From: Lotus japonicus
Lineage: Eukaryota; Streptophyta; Magnoliopsida; Fabales; Fabaceae
Assembly: GCF_012489685.1 (NCBI RefSeq)
Contig: NC_080044.1
Coordinates: 24,284,369-24,348,368 of the forward strand
Direction of reading: 5' to 3'
DNA length: 64,000 nucleotides
Made by a program: the position numbers and the translations under genes. The notes beneath the pieces are model-generated. The model saw nothing but the letters and a program-made list of their open reading frames with translations, was not told the DNA's origin and did not search any database. This document shows positions 33,604-45,014 of this stretch, in pieces. Numbering within the stretch: position 1 is the stretch's first letter; each line of letters opens with the position of its first letter.

Positions 33604-33615
33604 GCTCTGATACCA
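33604..33615 (-). promoter_or_regulatory. Primer-binding site of the right copy
   Basis: TGGTATCAGAGC on the - strand, two bases from the end of LTR 3. Confidence 0.92.
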
Positions 33616-33617
33616 AT

Positions 33618-34838
33618 TGAAGGTATGAAAAACGGTAGAAAGGGGGGGGGGGTTTGAATAACGTTTTCAGTACAAAACTACCACCTTAAAGATTTTGACA
33701 AATCTTTCGAGAACTTAAGTGCTAAAGATAAGAGATAGAAAAGCACACAAGGATTTTATCCTGGTTCACTTGATAAATCACTCAAGCTACTCCAGTCCAC
33801 CCGTTAAGGTGATTTCTTCCTTCTTAGAATGAAGGCAATCCACTAATCAGGTAAGAGTTACAACTGCACTTGAAACCTACAAGTGACTAACAATTACACT
33901 GACTTAGCTCACACTAAGATTCACTCTCTTAGTCTTCTCTAGGATCCGATCAACCTTGATCTCCTAAAGGAACTAAACAAACTGTTTATCAAAGAATTGT
34001 TTACAAGAGATTTGCTTCTAGAAAGCTGATAGTAAACACAATGAATTTCAGATGAAAGAAAGCTTAGAATATTTTGAATATGTCTTGCGTGTGTGTGTTG
34101 TTTTTTTCTGTTCTTTTTTTCTTCTTTCAATCTTCAGCCTCTATATATACTCCAAGGATTAGGGTTGAGCGTTGCATGGGAAATGCTACCGTTGGAGGGC
34201 AGTTCTGGAAAATCCAGCTTCTGCTGTGGCTGAGAACGTTAGGTAGGTCGTCAGGAAGGTACACTTGCTTTTGTACTTGGATAGCGACTTGACCTTTTAA
34301 CCTAGGAGACTTCTGATCAGGGGAATACTTCATATTGGAACTTGTGAAGCCGGTTGATCAGAGTCAGAGGGAAAGCACAGATCCTCTGACCATTGTATCT
34401 TCTGATTCTGAACTCAGAGGGAAGAACATGGCCTTCAGAGTTTCTTGCTTCTGGACTTCAGAGTTTCCACTATTCAGCTTCTAGATCTTCAGAGTCTTCT
34501 ACACCATCAGAACATCTGAACCTTCAGTGTTTCTTGGCTATCAGAACTTCTGGATCTTCAGAGCTTCTAGCGACTGAGTCCTCATCAGAGTTTGTATAGC
34601 TTCAGAACTTCTGAAGCTTTTCCACTGTTCATACTGAACATGGTGAATGCGAAAGCGTTGCTTGGGTTACCCTTTATACACAGTGCTTCTGATTTGTGTG
34701 AGATTGAGTTGAGGTCAGAGCCTGTAAATAGCACACTCAGAAAAACACGTTAGAGTACCACAATTGTTCATATCAAAAGGTTAACTTGTAATCATCAAAA
34801 CATAGAGTTGTACTACTAGATCAAAACTTGATCTTACA
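33618..34838 (-). repeat. LTR 3 (5' LTR of the right copy)
   Basis: 1221 bp with TG...CA ends. It is more diverged than LTRs 1 and 2: a longer G run at its left end and a replaced T-rich segment at about 34081-34130, where LTR 1/2 have GCGCGTGTG...CGCAGC. The sequence directly to its right is an inverted, truncated LTR of a related family. Confidence 0.88.
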
Positions 34839-35562
34839 CAGTGTACTATTCTGACAAGCCTACCTACCAAGGTTCAGCGACAGCAGGTTCTGGAAGTTCC
34901 AGAAATGCCCTCCAACGGTCACATTCTCTCAACAGAAATATCCTTTGCACATTGGACTATTTAAGGCTGAAGAAGAGAAGAAAGACTGGGGAGAGAGAGA
35001 AACCAAGAGCTGCAATACAAGAAAAGATTCAAGCCTCTACTTTCTTCATCTGTTCTTATTTAGTTTACACTCAGCTTATTTAGAAGCAAACCTTTGTAAA
35101 CACCAACCTCAAACAGTTGTTTGATTTTCCTTAAGGGACCGGGTAGGTCAGTATCCTTAAGAAGACTAGGATCTGTGTATCTTAGTGTTGATTCCTTTAG
35201 GAGATCAAGGTTGATCGGATCCTAGAGAAGACTAAGAGAGTGAATCTTAGTGTGATCTAAGTCAGTGTATTGTTAGTCACTTGTAGGTTTCAAGTGCAGT
35301 TGTAACAATTATCTGATTAGTGGATTGCCTTCATTCTAAGAAGGAAGAAATCACCTTAACGGGTGGACTGGACTAGCTTGAGTGATTTATCAAGTGAACC
35401 AGGATAAAATACTTGTGTGCTTCTCTCTTCTCTGTATCTTTATCCGCTGCACCATCTATCTCAGATAAACCGAAAAGATTTACTTTAAATCTTAAGGGGA
35501 AAGTTTTTATATTCAAAACTCTATTCAACCCCCCCCCCCTTCTAGTCGTTTTTCACACCTTC
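34839..35562 (+). mobile_element. Truncated LTR of a related Sirevirus, inverted
   Basis: On the + strand this segment aligns by eye with the 3' two thirds of the neighbouring LTRs. It includes the GCCCTCCAACGG block, a TATTTAAG-type core promoter, the GGATCCTAGAGAAGACTAAGAG block and a terminal TTTTTCACACCTTCA. Its 5' part is missing and the break coincides with the end of LTR 3. No primer-binding site follows, so it is a solo or remnant LTR. Confidence 0.8.
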
Positions 35563-36026
35563 AACATAAAGATAAACTTCATCAAGTCAAAATACCCAAC
35601 ACCGTATGACTTTGGGCTCAGGTGAGGACTTGCTCCAAACGTTTTACAAAATAGAGGACCTTTTGCTTAAAAAAATCCGGCGAGTGACCTAATTCAGACG
35701 GTGAGACAAAGACAGGGACCAATTTGAGGATGAAGCTATACATACTCTTACTAGAAGGACTTTTTATAATATACGTTAAACAGGCTCTTAGAAATTTCAG
35801 TTGGAATATTTACTACACAATAGCTCTCCAACAACCCCTGTAAAGACCACAAGGTTTTCCAACTAGAGTCATACGACATGCTAGGTTTTGTTGTAAGTTT
35901 GGTCGTGAGGTACTTGACTCCTCATTCAATGTTCATATAGTTTTATTCTAACTTTATTGAGCTCCACCATGAGTCTAGTATTATTTACTCAAGTTGGTGC
36001 TAAATAATATTAGAGTACAACTATAT
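35563..36026. other. Spacer between two LTR remnants
   Basis: Non-coding. The segment at about 35728-35775 resembles 40330-40380 (shared CTATACATACTCTT, AGAAGGA and TTTTATAATATAC blocks). No gene was seen. Confidence 0.5.
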
Positions 36027-37237
36027 TGAAGGTATGAAAAACGATAGAAAGAGGGAGTTTGAATAGCGTTTTGAAATAAAAACTTTTCCCACTTTAAGAT
36101 TACAGAGAATCTTTTCCAGAACTGAAAGCACAAAGTGCAGAGATAATAGATGAAGAGAAGTACACAGGTATTTTATCCTGGTTCACTTGAAAATCGCTCA
36201 AGCTAATCCAGTCCACCCGTTAAGGTGATTTCTTCATTCTTAGAATGAAGGCAATCCACTATTCAATGTTTGTTACAACTGCACTAGCAACCTGCTCAGT
36301 GACTAACAATACAATGAACTAGCAAACACTAAGATTCACTCTCTTAGTCTTCTCAAGGATCTGACCAGCCTTGGTCTCTTAAGGAAATACAAACTCACTG
36401 TTTGAAAGATTTGGTTTACAATGAAGTGCTTCTAAGAAAGTTAAGGTAAACACATTAAAAACAAATGAAGAAAGATTGCTAAGATAATCATTTGAATATT
36501 TGCTTGAGTTTTGCACAAATTTTCTTAGCTTCTTTCTTCCAACTTCAGCCTCTATATATACTCCAAGGTTTAGGGTTGTAGCCGTTGCATGGAATGCTAC
36601 CGTTGGAGGGCAAATCCAGAACTTCTAGATTCTGCTATGGCTGAACATCTTAGGTAAGGTCGTCAGAATAATACAATTGCTTTTGTACTTGGATAGCGAC
36701 GTGAGCCTTAGCCTAGTTGACTTCTGATCTGGTGACGCTTCGTGTTGGGAAGTGTGAAGCTTATGAGATCAGAGTCAGAGGGAAGCTTGGATCCTCTGAC
36801 CTTTGTAGCTTCTGCTTCTGGACTGTTCATCAGAACTTCTGGTCATCAGAGTTAGAAGTACTTGGTCTTCAGAGCCAGCTTACTCTTGGACTTCAGAATC
36901 TTCACTTCTTGGCTTCTGGACCTTCAGAGCTTCTGATCATCAGAGCTTCTAGTCTTCAGAACTTGAAGTGATCTGAATCCACATCAGAGCTTATAATCTT
37001 CAGAACTTCTGAAGCATTTACTACTGTTCAATCAGAACATAGTGAGAGCGAAAGCGTTGCGTTGGCTACTCTTTTTGCTTTGTGCTTCTGATAAGTGTGT
37101 TATTAGACCAGAGTAAGAGCTTGTCAATTAAACACTCAGAGAACAACGTTAGAGTACCATAATTGTTCATACACAATAATTAACTTGTAATCATCAAAAC
37201 ATCGAGTTGTACTACATGACCAAATCTTGGTCTTACA
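36027..37237 (-). mobile_element. Solo LTR with 5-bp target duplication
   Basis: An LTR of the same superfamily but clearly diverged, TG...CA on the - strand, without internal sequence on either side. TATAT flanks it exactly on both sides (36022-36026 and 37238-37242), so it is an insertion reduced by LTR-LTR recombination. The TATA box at 36553-36560 and the CAGAGCTTCTG-type U3 repeats are retained. Confidence 0.92.
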
Positions 37238-37917
37238 TATATGAAGGGTATTTGAGAAGCAAAGTATTTACCAATAAATTTACGATGAAACTTCTCATGC
37301 TTTATGGCTTTGGATGTGCAACCTTGTGGCTTTCTGCATGAGGCTGCTGGAGAACTCTTGCTACGAAATATTCCAACATAAGTTCTTGAGACTCAATAGC
37401 ACTTATATTGTAAAACTTTCTTCATGCAAGAGTATGTATAGCTTCGTCCTAGAAGAATTTATATTAAACAAAATATAGATACGTGCAAAAACGTAACGAT
37501 ATATATTAGTGCATGTTATAATAGTAGGCTACAACATGTAAAAATAAGATCTGCTATTTACGTAGTCATACCACATGGTAATGCTTTGTTTGATAGAATA
37601 ATATTCATTGCACTGGCACAAAGTAGACACACATCAGTATAAGTACATAACCATTATTGGAAGATATGAGAATTTTGTTGAATATTTTTTAGAGGTCAAA
37701 TTTTATATGGTCATTCTACATCGTAGCTTTATGTGTTTGATATAATAATATTTATTGCAGATGCACATTAACGTGACCATCATTGGAAGATATGATAATT
37801 TTGGTGAAAAATATTTTAGATCAAATTTTTTATTTTAATAATCACATTTTAAGGAAGCTCCAAATTAATACAAAATGTATTAGAAGACATGAGTGATAAG
37901 AAGGAACAAAATTAAAA
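37238..37917. other. Non-coding spacer
   Basis: AT-rich. The segment 37289-37330 is an inverted relative of the foldback family at 8736-8857. No gene was recognised. Confidence 0.5.
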
Positions 37918-39402
37918 TCTATATATATAAGTAAAACACACTTGAACCACTACATTAAATACATTAGTAAAGATTTCATGTATTATAGTGTATTAAGTAA
38001 TAACAAATTATTTTTGTAATAAATATATTAAATAATAAGATTAAAAACTGAAAAAATAATTGTATTGTCAAAAGCTATTCAACAACCTACATTAAATATT
38101 CGCAAAAATACATATATTAAATTAAAATAGCTATAATTTTAAAAAATAACTTGAGTTGACAAATATTAAGAATTAAAATTAATTAATTAAATTAATTATA
38201 AATATTTTTTATAATTAATTATTTAGATAAAATAGATTTAAAATTAATAAATATTTGTTATTAAATAATTATTGATGGTTAAGATTATCATAGAGTAATT
38301 TTATATTTAACTACATATTATATGATGATAAATAAATTAAATATATAAAAAAATAAGTTAATTAAATTAGGAGATATATATTAAATATGTTATGCGTGCA
38401 TGTCATGTTAGTTATAAGAAATAATAGAATAATTTAATTTTAAAATTTTTGTTCGATAATAGTTATAATTTTGATTTAAAATTTATTTTCTAATAATATT
38501 TAATATGAGTTTATAACCTCCTATGAGATTTATCATTGTTGCACTCATTTAAAATAGACTAAAAATGAGGTATGCAATGGTATTTAATAAACTTCCTAAA
38601 TGAAATTATATTTGATACATTCATATAGCTACAATATTTCTTCAATTATAAAAAATAACAATCATTCTTAACCAGCTTTCACTTTTGCACATTATTATAG
38701 TACACGAGTTTAAGAATCTTTTTAACTAAGTCCTGTGCTAACCACATTTGTCATCTACTGAGGGAATCATGTTCTACTCAAGTGTAGTGAAAGTTAAAGG
38801 TCTATCATAAAGTGCAATCCTTAAGCACGGAATCTCAGGGATCGAAAGAGTTAATTTTAACCATTGTAATAGACATTCATTAGGTTGAACGATTTGTGTT
38901 TTCAAATTTTCTTATGAGGCTTTATAATTTTTTACTTTCTATAAAACTATAAAAATTTATCGAATAAGATAAATTATTATCCTAATTCATAATTTAAGTT
39001 AAAAAATATATGCTCTTACAAATTACAAACTGCATATTAACCAATTAAATACTCATTATGCAATAAATAGTATAATTTTTATATGTGTCACTAAGAATAT
39101 ATTTCGACATTAAATTTTTATTAGCACACTTACCAGAGTTTCAACTGAAAACACAACTTTCTTGGCCGAAACATGAAAGCAAGAGATAAATACCACTTTA
39201 TAAAAGTTTTTTTACTTTTATAGATGATTTTACACAAACACGGACTAAATTATTCAGCTCTAATTATATATTTGCATCATTTTACTTAATATTGAGAATG
39301 CATTACTATTTAAACATATAATCACCAAATAAATTGAAAATAATTTTTATTAAGGAAACATAAAATATTAAATATGGGTTTTAATATACAAAAAAATTAA
39401 CC

Positions 39403-39575
39403 CAAGAGGGGTAGCTCAGTTGGCAACGCAGGCTGTGTGTGTGAAGAGCTCTCGCGTTCAATCCCCACGCAATACACTCTGGGGGAGGGATGATGAGCCT
39501 TAATTGTGACTAAATCTCGAATCTGTAGTATATCTAAAGAGTGACCGGTACCAAATTCTTATACAAAAAAAAAAC
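39403..39575 (+). mobile_element. tRNA-derived SINE inside the Helitron
   Basis: The pol III box A (TAGCTCAGTTGG, 39412-39423) and box B-like GCGTTCAATCC (about 39454) are spaced as in a tRNA-related head. They are followed by an unrelated body and an A-rich tail at about 39564-39574. Flanks share AAAAAATTA, which is a likely target duplication. The head does not fold into a proper tRNA, so it is not a functional tRNA gene. Confidence 0.78.
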
Positions 39576-39725
39576 GAAAAAATTAGTGTACAATAAATTT
39601 TTTATTGAGCTTCATTAATGTAATTACATTACATATGTTTATCATATTCTTAATTATCTATTGTTCAATAATTTTTCATATTACAAAAATTATGTTTACA
39701 AATAATAGACACATAACTTAAAAAC

Positions 39726-39757
39726 AAACCCGTGCAACGCACGGGTTTAATTTCTAG
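39726..39757 (+). terminator. Helitron 3' hairpin and CTAG end
   Basis: AAACCCGTGC (39726-39735) pairs with GCACGGGTTT (39739-39748) around a 3-base loop, then AATTT and CTAG. This is the rolling-circle termination structure that defines Helitron 3' ends. Confidence 0.88.
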
Positions 39758-40392
39758 TTATTATGAAGATTGACTTGAAATAAAATTAAAAGAAGATCCT
39801 CTTGAAGGCATGATATCCATCTAATTATTTCAGGTTCACCCTACACATCAATAACATTTATGTCTTTGGTTCTTAAGGTTTAGGTGCAAATAGGTTACAA
39901 AATTTGTAATATTAAATAATTTATTTTGACATATTATTCTTAAAACTCAGTTGTCAAGCAGGGAAGTTCTTTTACTTTTATATTGAAAAAACTTCTTTAT
40001 TATTTGATTTGGTTACGTCTGATCATTCACACATTCTAAAACATTTCATATTTATTTATAGTTTCTTTTTTATGTCTCACAAAGTAATATAAAATTGAAA
40101 TCTAAAATACTTCCAACTAAATATACATCTCTTTCAAGTATGTACAAGTTTATGTCTTTCTACTTCACGCCAATGATATGAAGATTAATCCTGCAAACAC
40201 AAGACTTTAGCTTGTGGAAAGACAACAAAAATAACAAACCTAATTCTCAGTATTATAGGTTACTAATAAGATATGCAATAGTATATGACATTAATTTTAT
40301 TTAGAGATCCAAGTTTTGTTCACCTCATCAAGGATGTAGCTATACATACTCTTGTTAGAAGGAATTTTATAATATACTCTAAGTTGATTTTT
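39758..40392. other. Non-coding spacer
   Basis: AT-rich sequence between the Helitron and the CACTA-like repeats. Nothing is recognised except the short repeat at 40330-40380 shared with 35728-35775. Confidence 0.45.
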
Positions 40393-40870
40393 TCCCAACG
40401 ACATTTAGGTTGTTGCTAAAGATAACTATATGGCAGCAATATTTCCAAGTTGTTGCCAAAAGAAAATTTTTTCGCAACAATACTAATATTGTTGTTAAAA
40501 ATGTATTTATCCTAACAACATTACTGGTCGCTGCGAAATAAGCTTATTCGTAGCGACATTTAGGTTGTTGCTAAAGATATGTATATGGCAGCAACATTTT
40601 CAAGTTGTGCCAAAAAATTTTTTTTTTCGCAACAACACTAATATTGTTGTAGAAAAATGTACTTATCCCAACAATTTGATTGGTGGATACGAAATAAGCT
40701 ATTTCGCAGCGATTGTTTCCCAACGACATTTAGGTTGTTACTAAAGATAGGTATATGGCAGCAACATTTCCAAGTTGTTGCCAAAAGAATTTTTTTTCGC
40801 AACAATACTAATATTGTTGTAAAAAAATGTACTTATCCCAACAACTTTACTGGTCGCTGCGAAATAACTT
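40393..40870. repeat. Three-copy subterminal tandem repeat
   Basis: A unit beginning ACATTTAGGTTGTTG recurs at 40401, 40556 and 40726, giving periods of 155 and 170 bp. Each unit includes GGCAGCAA, TTTCGCAACAA and GGTCGCTGCGAAATA blocks and many GTTG/CAAC inversions. Looser related motifs continue to about 41375. Confidence 0.85.
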
Positions 40871-41740
40871 GCTATAACTATTATTTTGGTTAGGGTAGAT
40901 GCATATTTTAGCAACAACAACTATGGTTGAAGCTTAAAGGTTCACATGTATGCCAACGAAACGAATTATTGCTGATAATAATTGATTTGACTAACATATA
41001 TGTCAACAACTATATTTTTTGTTGAGATAAATGTATATGATTAGCAACAACAATTATAGTTGTGCAAAAAGGTACAAGTTTATGGCAACAACCTAATTTA
41101 TCGTTGGAAAACTAAGATATGTCAATATTTATCTCAACAAACATATTTGTTGTTGGGATAGATGTGTGTATATGATATCAACTTCAATAGTTATTCTGAA
41201 AAGATACATATATATTGCCAACGACATGTAATACTGTTGGAAATGCTAGTTAATACCAATGTTTGTTCCATCAAATTCATTGATTGTTGGGATAAATATG
41301 TTTTTCCTAACAATAATTGTTGTCACTACGAAAAGATATGTGTATTGCTTCTAAAAAATCATTTAATTTCATAGACGGAAAAATTTATGTTTATATTATT
41401 TTTTTATAAGCAAATGTTAGTTAATAATAATGTTAGTAAATTAGTCATCTTCAAGGTTCGAACTCTGGACCCTTCACCCTTCATCACACCCAACTCTTAT
41501 GTCTCTAGCTTTTACCACTTGCTAGAAAATTATATTAATATCAAATTTGAATTTAAAATATTAGAATTTTTTTGATATGAACACTTTATTTCACCTTATC
41601 TTACCTTTTCTTTTATTTTTATCTTATTTTATTTTATTGTTAATCTATTAAACTTTGTAAAAAATAAAAAATCAAATAATTCAAAAAATAATAAAATTCG
41701 AAAATAGTAAAATAGAAAATAAAAAAATATTAAGTCAAAA

Positions 41741-44366
41741 ATGAAAATAAAAAAAAAATCAGAAAGCCAAAAAAGCATAATTAAAATTTTGAAAAATAAT
41801 AATGATTATGATGTTAATCTTCAAACAAATGATGGTGCTCAAACTTACTCCATGCTTCATGACATGCATAAATCACTTAACATGGATAGATGTAATGTGT
41901 TTGACTATCCTGAATCTAGCAATATGAATGAAGAGCCAAATAACGACGCTAAAAGGTTTTATGGATTGTTGAAAGATGCTGAGCAAAAACTTTATCCAGG
42001 TTGTCAAAGATTCTCCAAATTATCTTTTATTATGCGTCTTTTTCAAATGAAATGTGTTTATGGATGGAGCAATAATTCATTTGATTCACTAATAAAGCTA
42101 CTTGTAGAAGCTTTACCTGAGGCAAAAGTGCTTCCCAACTCTATGTATGAGGTTCGTAAGATTATTAGGGATCTTGAACTTGACTACATCAAGATAGATG
42201 CTTGTGTCAATGATTTTATTTTGTTTAGAAGGGGAGAATATGAAAATCTGGATAAATGTCCAATTTGTGGGGAAAGTAGATGGCAAGTAAATAAGAAGAA
42301 TAATGTTGTCCCCAATAAGGTAGTTCGATACTTTCCTATAAAACCAAGACCACAAAGATTATTTATATCAAAACAAATTGCAGATGACATGAAATGACAT
42401 AAGCATAAAAGAATTGATGATGGAGTTATGAGGCACCCAACTGTTGTTGGGTCCAGGTGGGCCAACATCCTGCCTGCTAGGTAGCGTTCGAAACGGGGCG
42501 CTGTCTGCTACGCTATAAGGAAATAACGTTGCGCCCTCACTAACACCAATTGGTTTTGGCGTAGTGGTAAGCGCGTGATCCTTCAACTGACTCTTTAACA
42601 TGGAAGCGTTTTGTTGATGACCATGAAGATTTTTCTCCAGATCCTCGTAATGTAAGACTTGGCTTAGAATGTTATGGTTTCGACCCATTTTGGTATTATT
42701 AGCAACGTCTATAGTGTGTATGAAACAACCAAATATTATTTTAACATTGCTTATTTCTGGTCCAAAAAGTCCTGGGATTGATATTGATGTTTATTTTCAG
42801 CCTCTAATTGATGATTTAAAGGAGTTGTGGGATGCAGGTATTGAAACCTATGATGCATCATCAAGACAAGCCTTTCAATTGCATGCAGTCTTATTGTGGA
42901 CAATCAATGACTTTCCTACTTATGCCATGCTATCTGGATGGAGTACTAAAGGTGCACTAGCTTGCCTTTGTTGTCATTCAGAAACCAGCTCTTGTCGTTT
43001 GAAATATGGTCGCAAGCAATGCTACATGGGCCATCATAGATTCTTACCTACTCAACACCCTTGGCGTCTGAAAAAAGAGCCCTTTTGATAACACACAAGA
43101 GGTAAGGATTGAACCTGAACCATTAACTAGAGATCAAGTGATTGGACAACTAGAGAGTCTTGAGCTACTGCCATTTGGAAAAGCTACAAGAAAAAGAAAA
43201 AGAAATGCAAAGGTAAATCATAATTAGAAGAAGAAAAATATCTTTTTTTAATTACCTTACTGGAGAACAATTTTATTGAGGCATAACATAGATGTGATGC
43301 AAGTAGAGAAAAATATTTGTGAAAGTTTTATTGGGACGCTATTGGATCTTGAAGTCAAAACAAAAGTTACAATAAAGTCTAGATTAGATTTGCAACATAT
43401 GGGACTCAAGAAGCAACTTCATCCTATTAAGATTGGGGATAAGTATGTTCTTCCACCCGCACGTTACACAATGACAAAGACAGAAAAAACTAATTTTTGT
43501 CGTATCTTGAAAGATGTGAAGTTTCATGATGCTTATGCCTCAAACATAGGTCGTTGCGTAAATATAAATGAGCTGAAGATTTCAGGACTTATGTCATGAT
43601 TATCATGTTATACTTGAGAGACTTCTTCCCCTTGCCATAAGAGGGTTGCTTCCAAAGGATGCGTGTGATCCTTTGATTGATATGTCTTTATTCTTCAGTG
43701 ACTATGCAATAAAGAGTTGACATTGGATGAGTTGGATCATTTGCAGAATCCTATCGCACTGACACTTTGTAAGCTGGAGCGCATATTCCCACCATCATTT
43801 TTTGATGTTATGGTTCATCTCTCAGTTCACTTGGCAAATGAAGCAAAATTTGGAGGTCCTGTTCAATATAGATGGATGTATCCTATTGAAAGGTTGGTTT
43901 AAATTTTTTTTATATACAAAATAAATGTTTTACTACTCAATATTTATATGTAATTTTTTATTTATGGTTAGGTTTTTACGCATTCTAAAGAGTTATGTGA
44001 GCAACAAAGCACGACCAGAAGGTTCCATAACAGAAGGTTATGTGGATGGCATTTTGTGCTAGATATTTGACTGACATGGATTCTAGGTTAAATCGACCAG
44101 GTAGATATATGGACTATGGAAGTGATGAATTTGTTGATTTGTCGGTGTTCAAAAACAATGGTCGATCTATTGGAGGAGGTTCATGGGAAAGTATGAGCTC
44201 TTCCGATATCCAACACGCTCATTTTTACATATTGCAAAATTGTGAAGAGTACCTTGGATTGAGTAAGTTTTTTCAGTCTAACTTCTATTCATATTCAGTC
44301 ATAATTAAATATAATTTAATATCTAGTTATAAGGGAGGTTATTGGCGTGATGAATTGATGTTTTGA
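41741..44366 (+). pseudogene. CACTA transposase (TNP2 type) with DUF4218 region, broken
   Basis: The first frame (41741-42397) shows AKRFYGLLKDAEQKLYPGC, KLSFIMRLFQMKC, ALPEAKVLPNSMYE and a CPICGESRW knuckle, typical of the Transposase_21/TNP2 family. It ends at a TGA where the family has Trp. After a 141-bp insertion the coding sense resumes (TWKRFVDDHEDFSPDPRNV) and continues in pieces at 42669-43088, 43276-43599, 43717-43892, and, after a 77-nt GT-AG intron, at 43970-44366 (LNRPGRY). The N-terminal domain is not visible. At least a shift near 44038 and several stops break it. Confidence 0.82.
42443..42583. mobile_element. 141-bp GC-rich insertion in the transposase, with CAACT duplication
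   Basis: The insertion separates MRHPT from TWKRF coding sense and is flanked by CAACT at 42438-42442 and 42584-42588. It contains TGGCGTAGTGGTAAGCGC, which looks like a tRNA 5' half (box A), and GCGTTCGAAACGG, which is box B-like. The order of the boxes is unusual, so I cannot decide between a SINE fragment and another small element. Confidence 0.65.
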
Positions 44367-44369
44367 AAG

Positions 44370-44993
44370 ATGATGTTCTTCAAGAAATTGAAATATTTGT
44401 ATCCTTGTTACCCATTCTGCAATTCTGAATAGTGTGCCTAGTACGATGCTAGTTAATTCTGGCTTGATGGTCACTTTGCACAACATATATTACTGGACAA
44501 CATATATATTGCTGGCTTGGACTAGTCTCTTATTACTTGACACTAATCCTTGTCACTAATTATTGGATTTCGCTGGCCAACACCAATAGGGCACACATTG
44601 TAATCTGCTTATGTACCTGGTTGGATTTCGTTGGGTTTGGGAGGTTTATGGCATAGAATTTTGTCTCTGTCAATAATGTTTCCTTTGCTGTCATATTGCT
44701 AATTGATTTTTTTTTGAAAGGCCAAAATGAATTAAAGGGGAGCACAAGAGGTGCCCCAACCCATTACAAAGTGATAATCTCAACCGAAAGAAGGAAATAC
44801 AACAAGAGAAAGAGAAATAGTAAGAGTTGTAATCTAAAAAATCACACTTAGATCAAAATTAGAGCCAATAAAGCAAGTAGCTTTTTTGCTATATCAGTCT
44901 CAATATTGACTTCTCCCTATTTGTATCAGTTTCTTAATTTGTAACAGACCCTTCATGCCTTCATTATGAAGGCATAGCCACAAGAATGATATA
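44370..44993. other. Non-coding part of the CACTA element
   Basis: Between the transposase remnant and the nested TIR elements. Nothing was recognised beyond short unassigned open frames. Confidence 0.4.
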
Positions 44994-45014
44994 CTCCCTC
45001 CGTTCCTTTTTAAG

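Larger units (their letters stand above)
9025..34838 (-). mobile_element. Sirevirus-type Ty1/copia complex: LTR-internal-LTR-internal-LTR
   Basis: Three full LTRs (9025-10237, 26171-27383, 33618-34838), all in the same orientation, bracket two internal regions. In addition there is a partial LTR next to the assembly gap. The evidence for the Sirevirus lineage is as follows: a gag with a zinc knuckle, pol in the order protease-integrase-RT-RNase H, an extra env-like ORF after pol, a primer-binding site complementary to initiator tRNA-Met, long LTRs of about 1.2 kb, and several G-rich polypurine-like tracts near the 3' LTR. The left flank (CATGA) and right flank (CAGTG) do not match, so this is not one simple insertion. 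The stretch 9614-15755 is repeated at 15856-22000 across 100 Ns and is probably an assembly duplication. Confidence 0.9.
37918..39757 (+). mobile_element. Non-autonomous Helitron
   Basis: The left end reads TCTATATATATAAG and starts after an A. The right end is CTAG (39754-39757) followed by T, so the insertion is between A and T without target duplication, as expected for Helitrons. A 10-bp-stem hairpin lies five bases before CTAG. The interior is about 1.8 kb of AT-rich DNA with no Rep/helicase ORF, so it depends on an autonomous relative. A SINE lies inside it. Confidence 0.82.

Noticed and set aside
9025..34838. Three true tandem copies of the Sirevirus
   Set aside because: The first two copies are indistinguishable except for indels beside the gap, so I treat them as one copy seen twice.
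39403..39475. tRNA-like sequence with box A and box B
   Set aside because: The acceptor and anticodon stems do not pair, and an A-rich tail with flanking duplication follows. It is a SINE head, not a tRNA gene.
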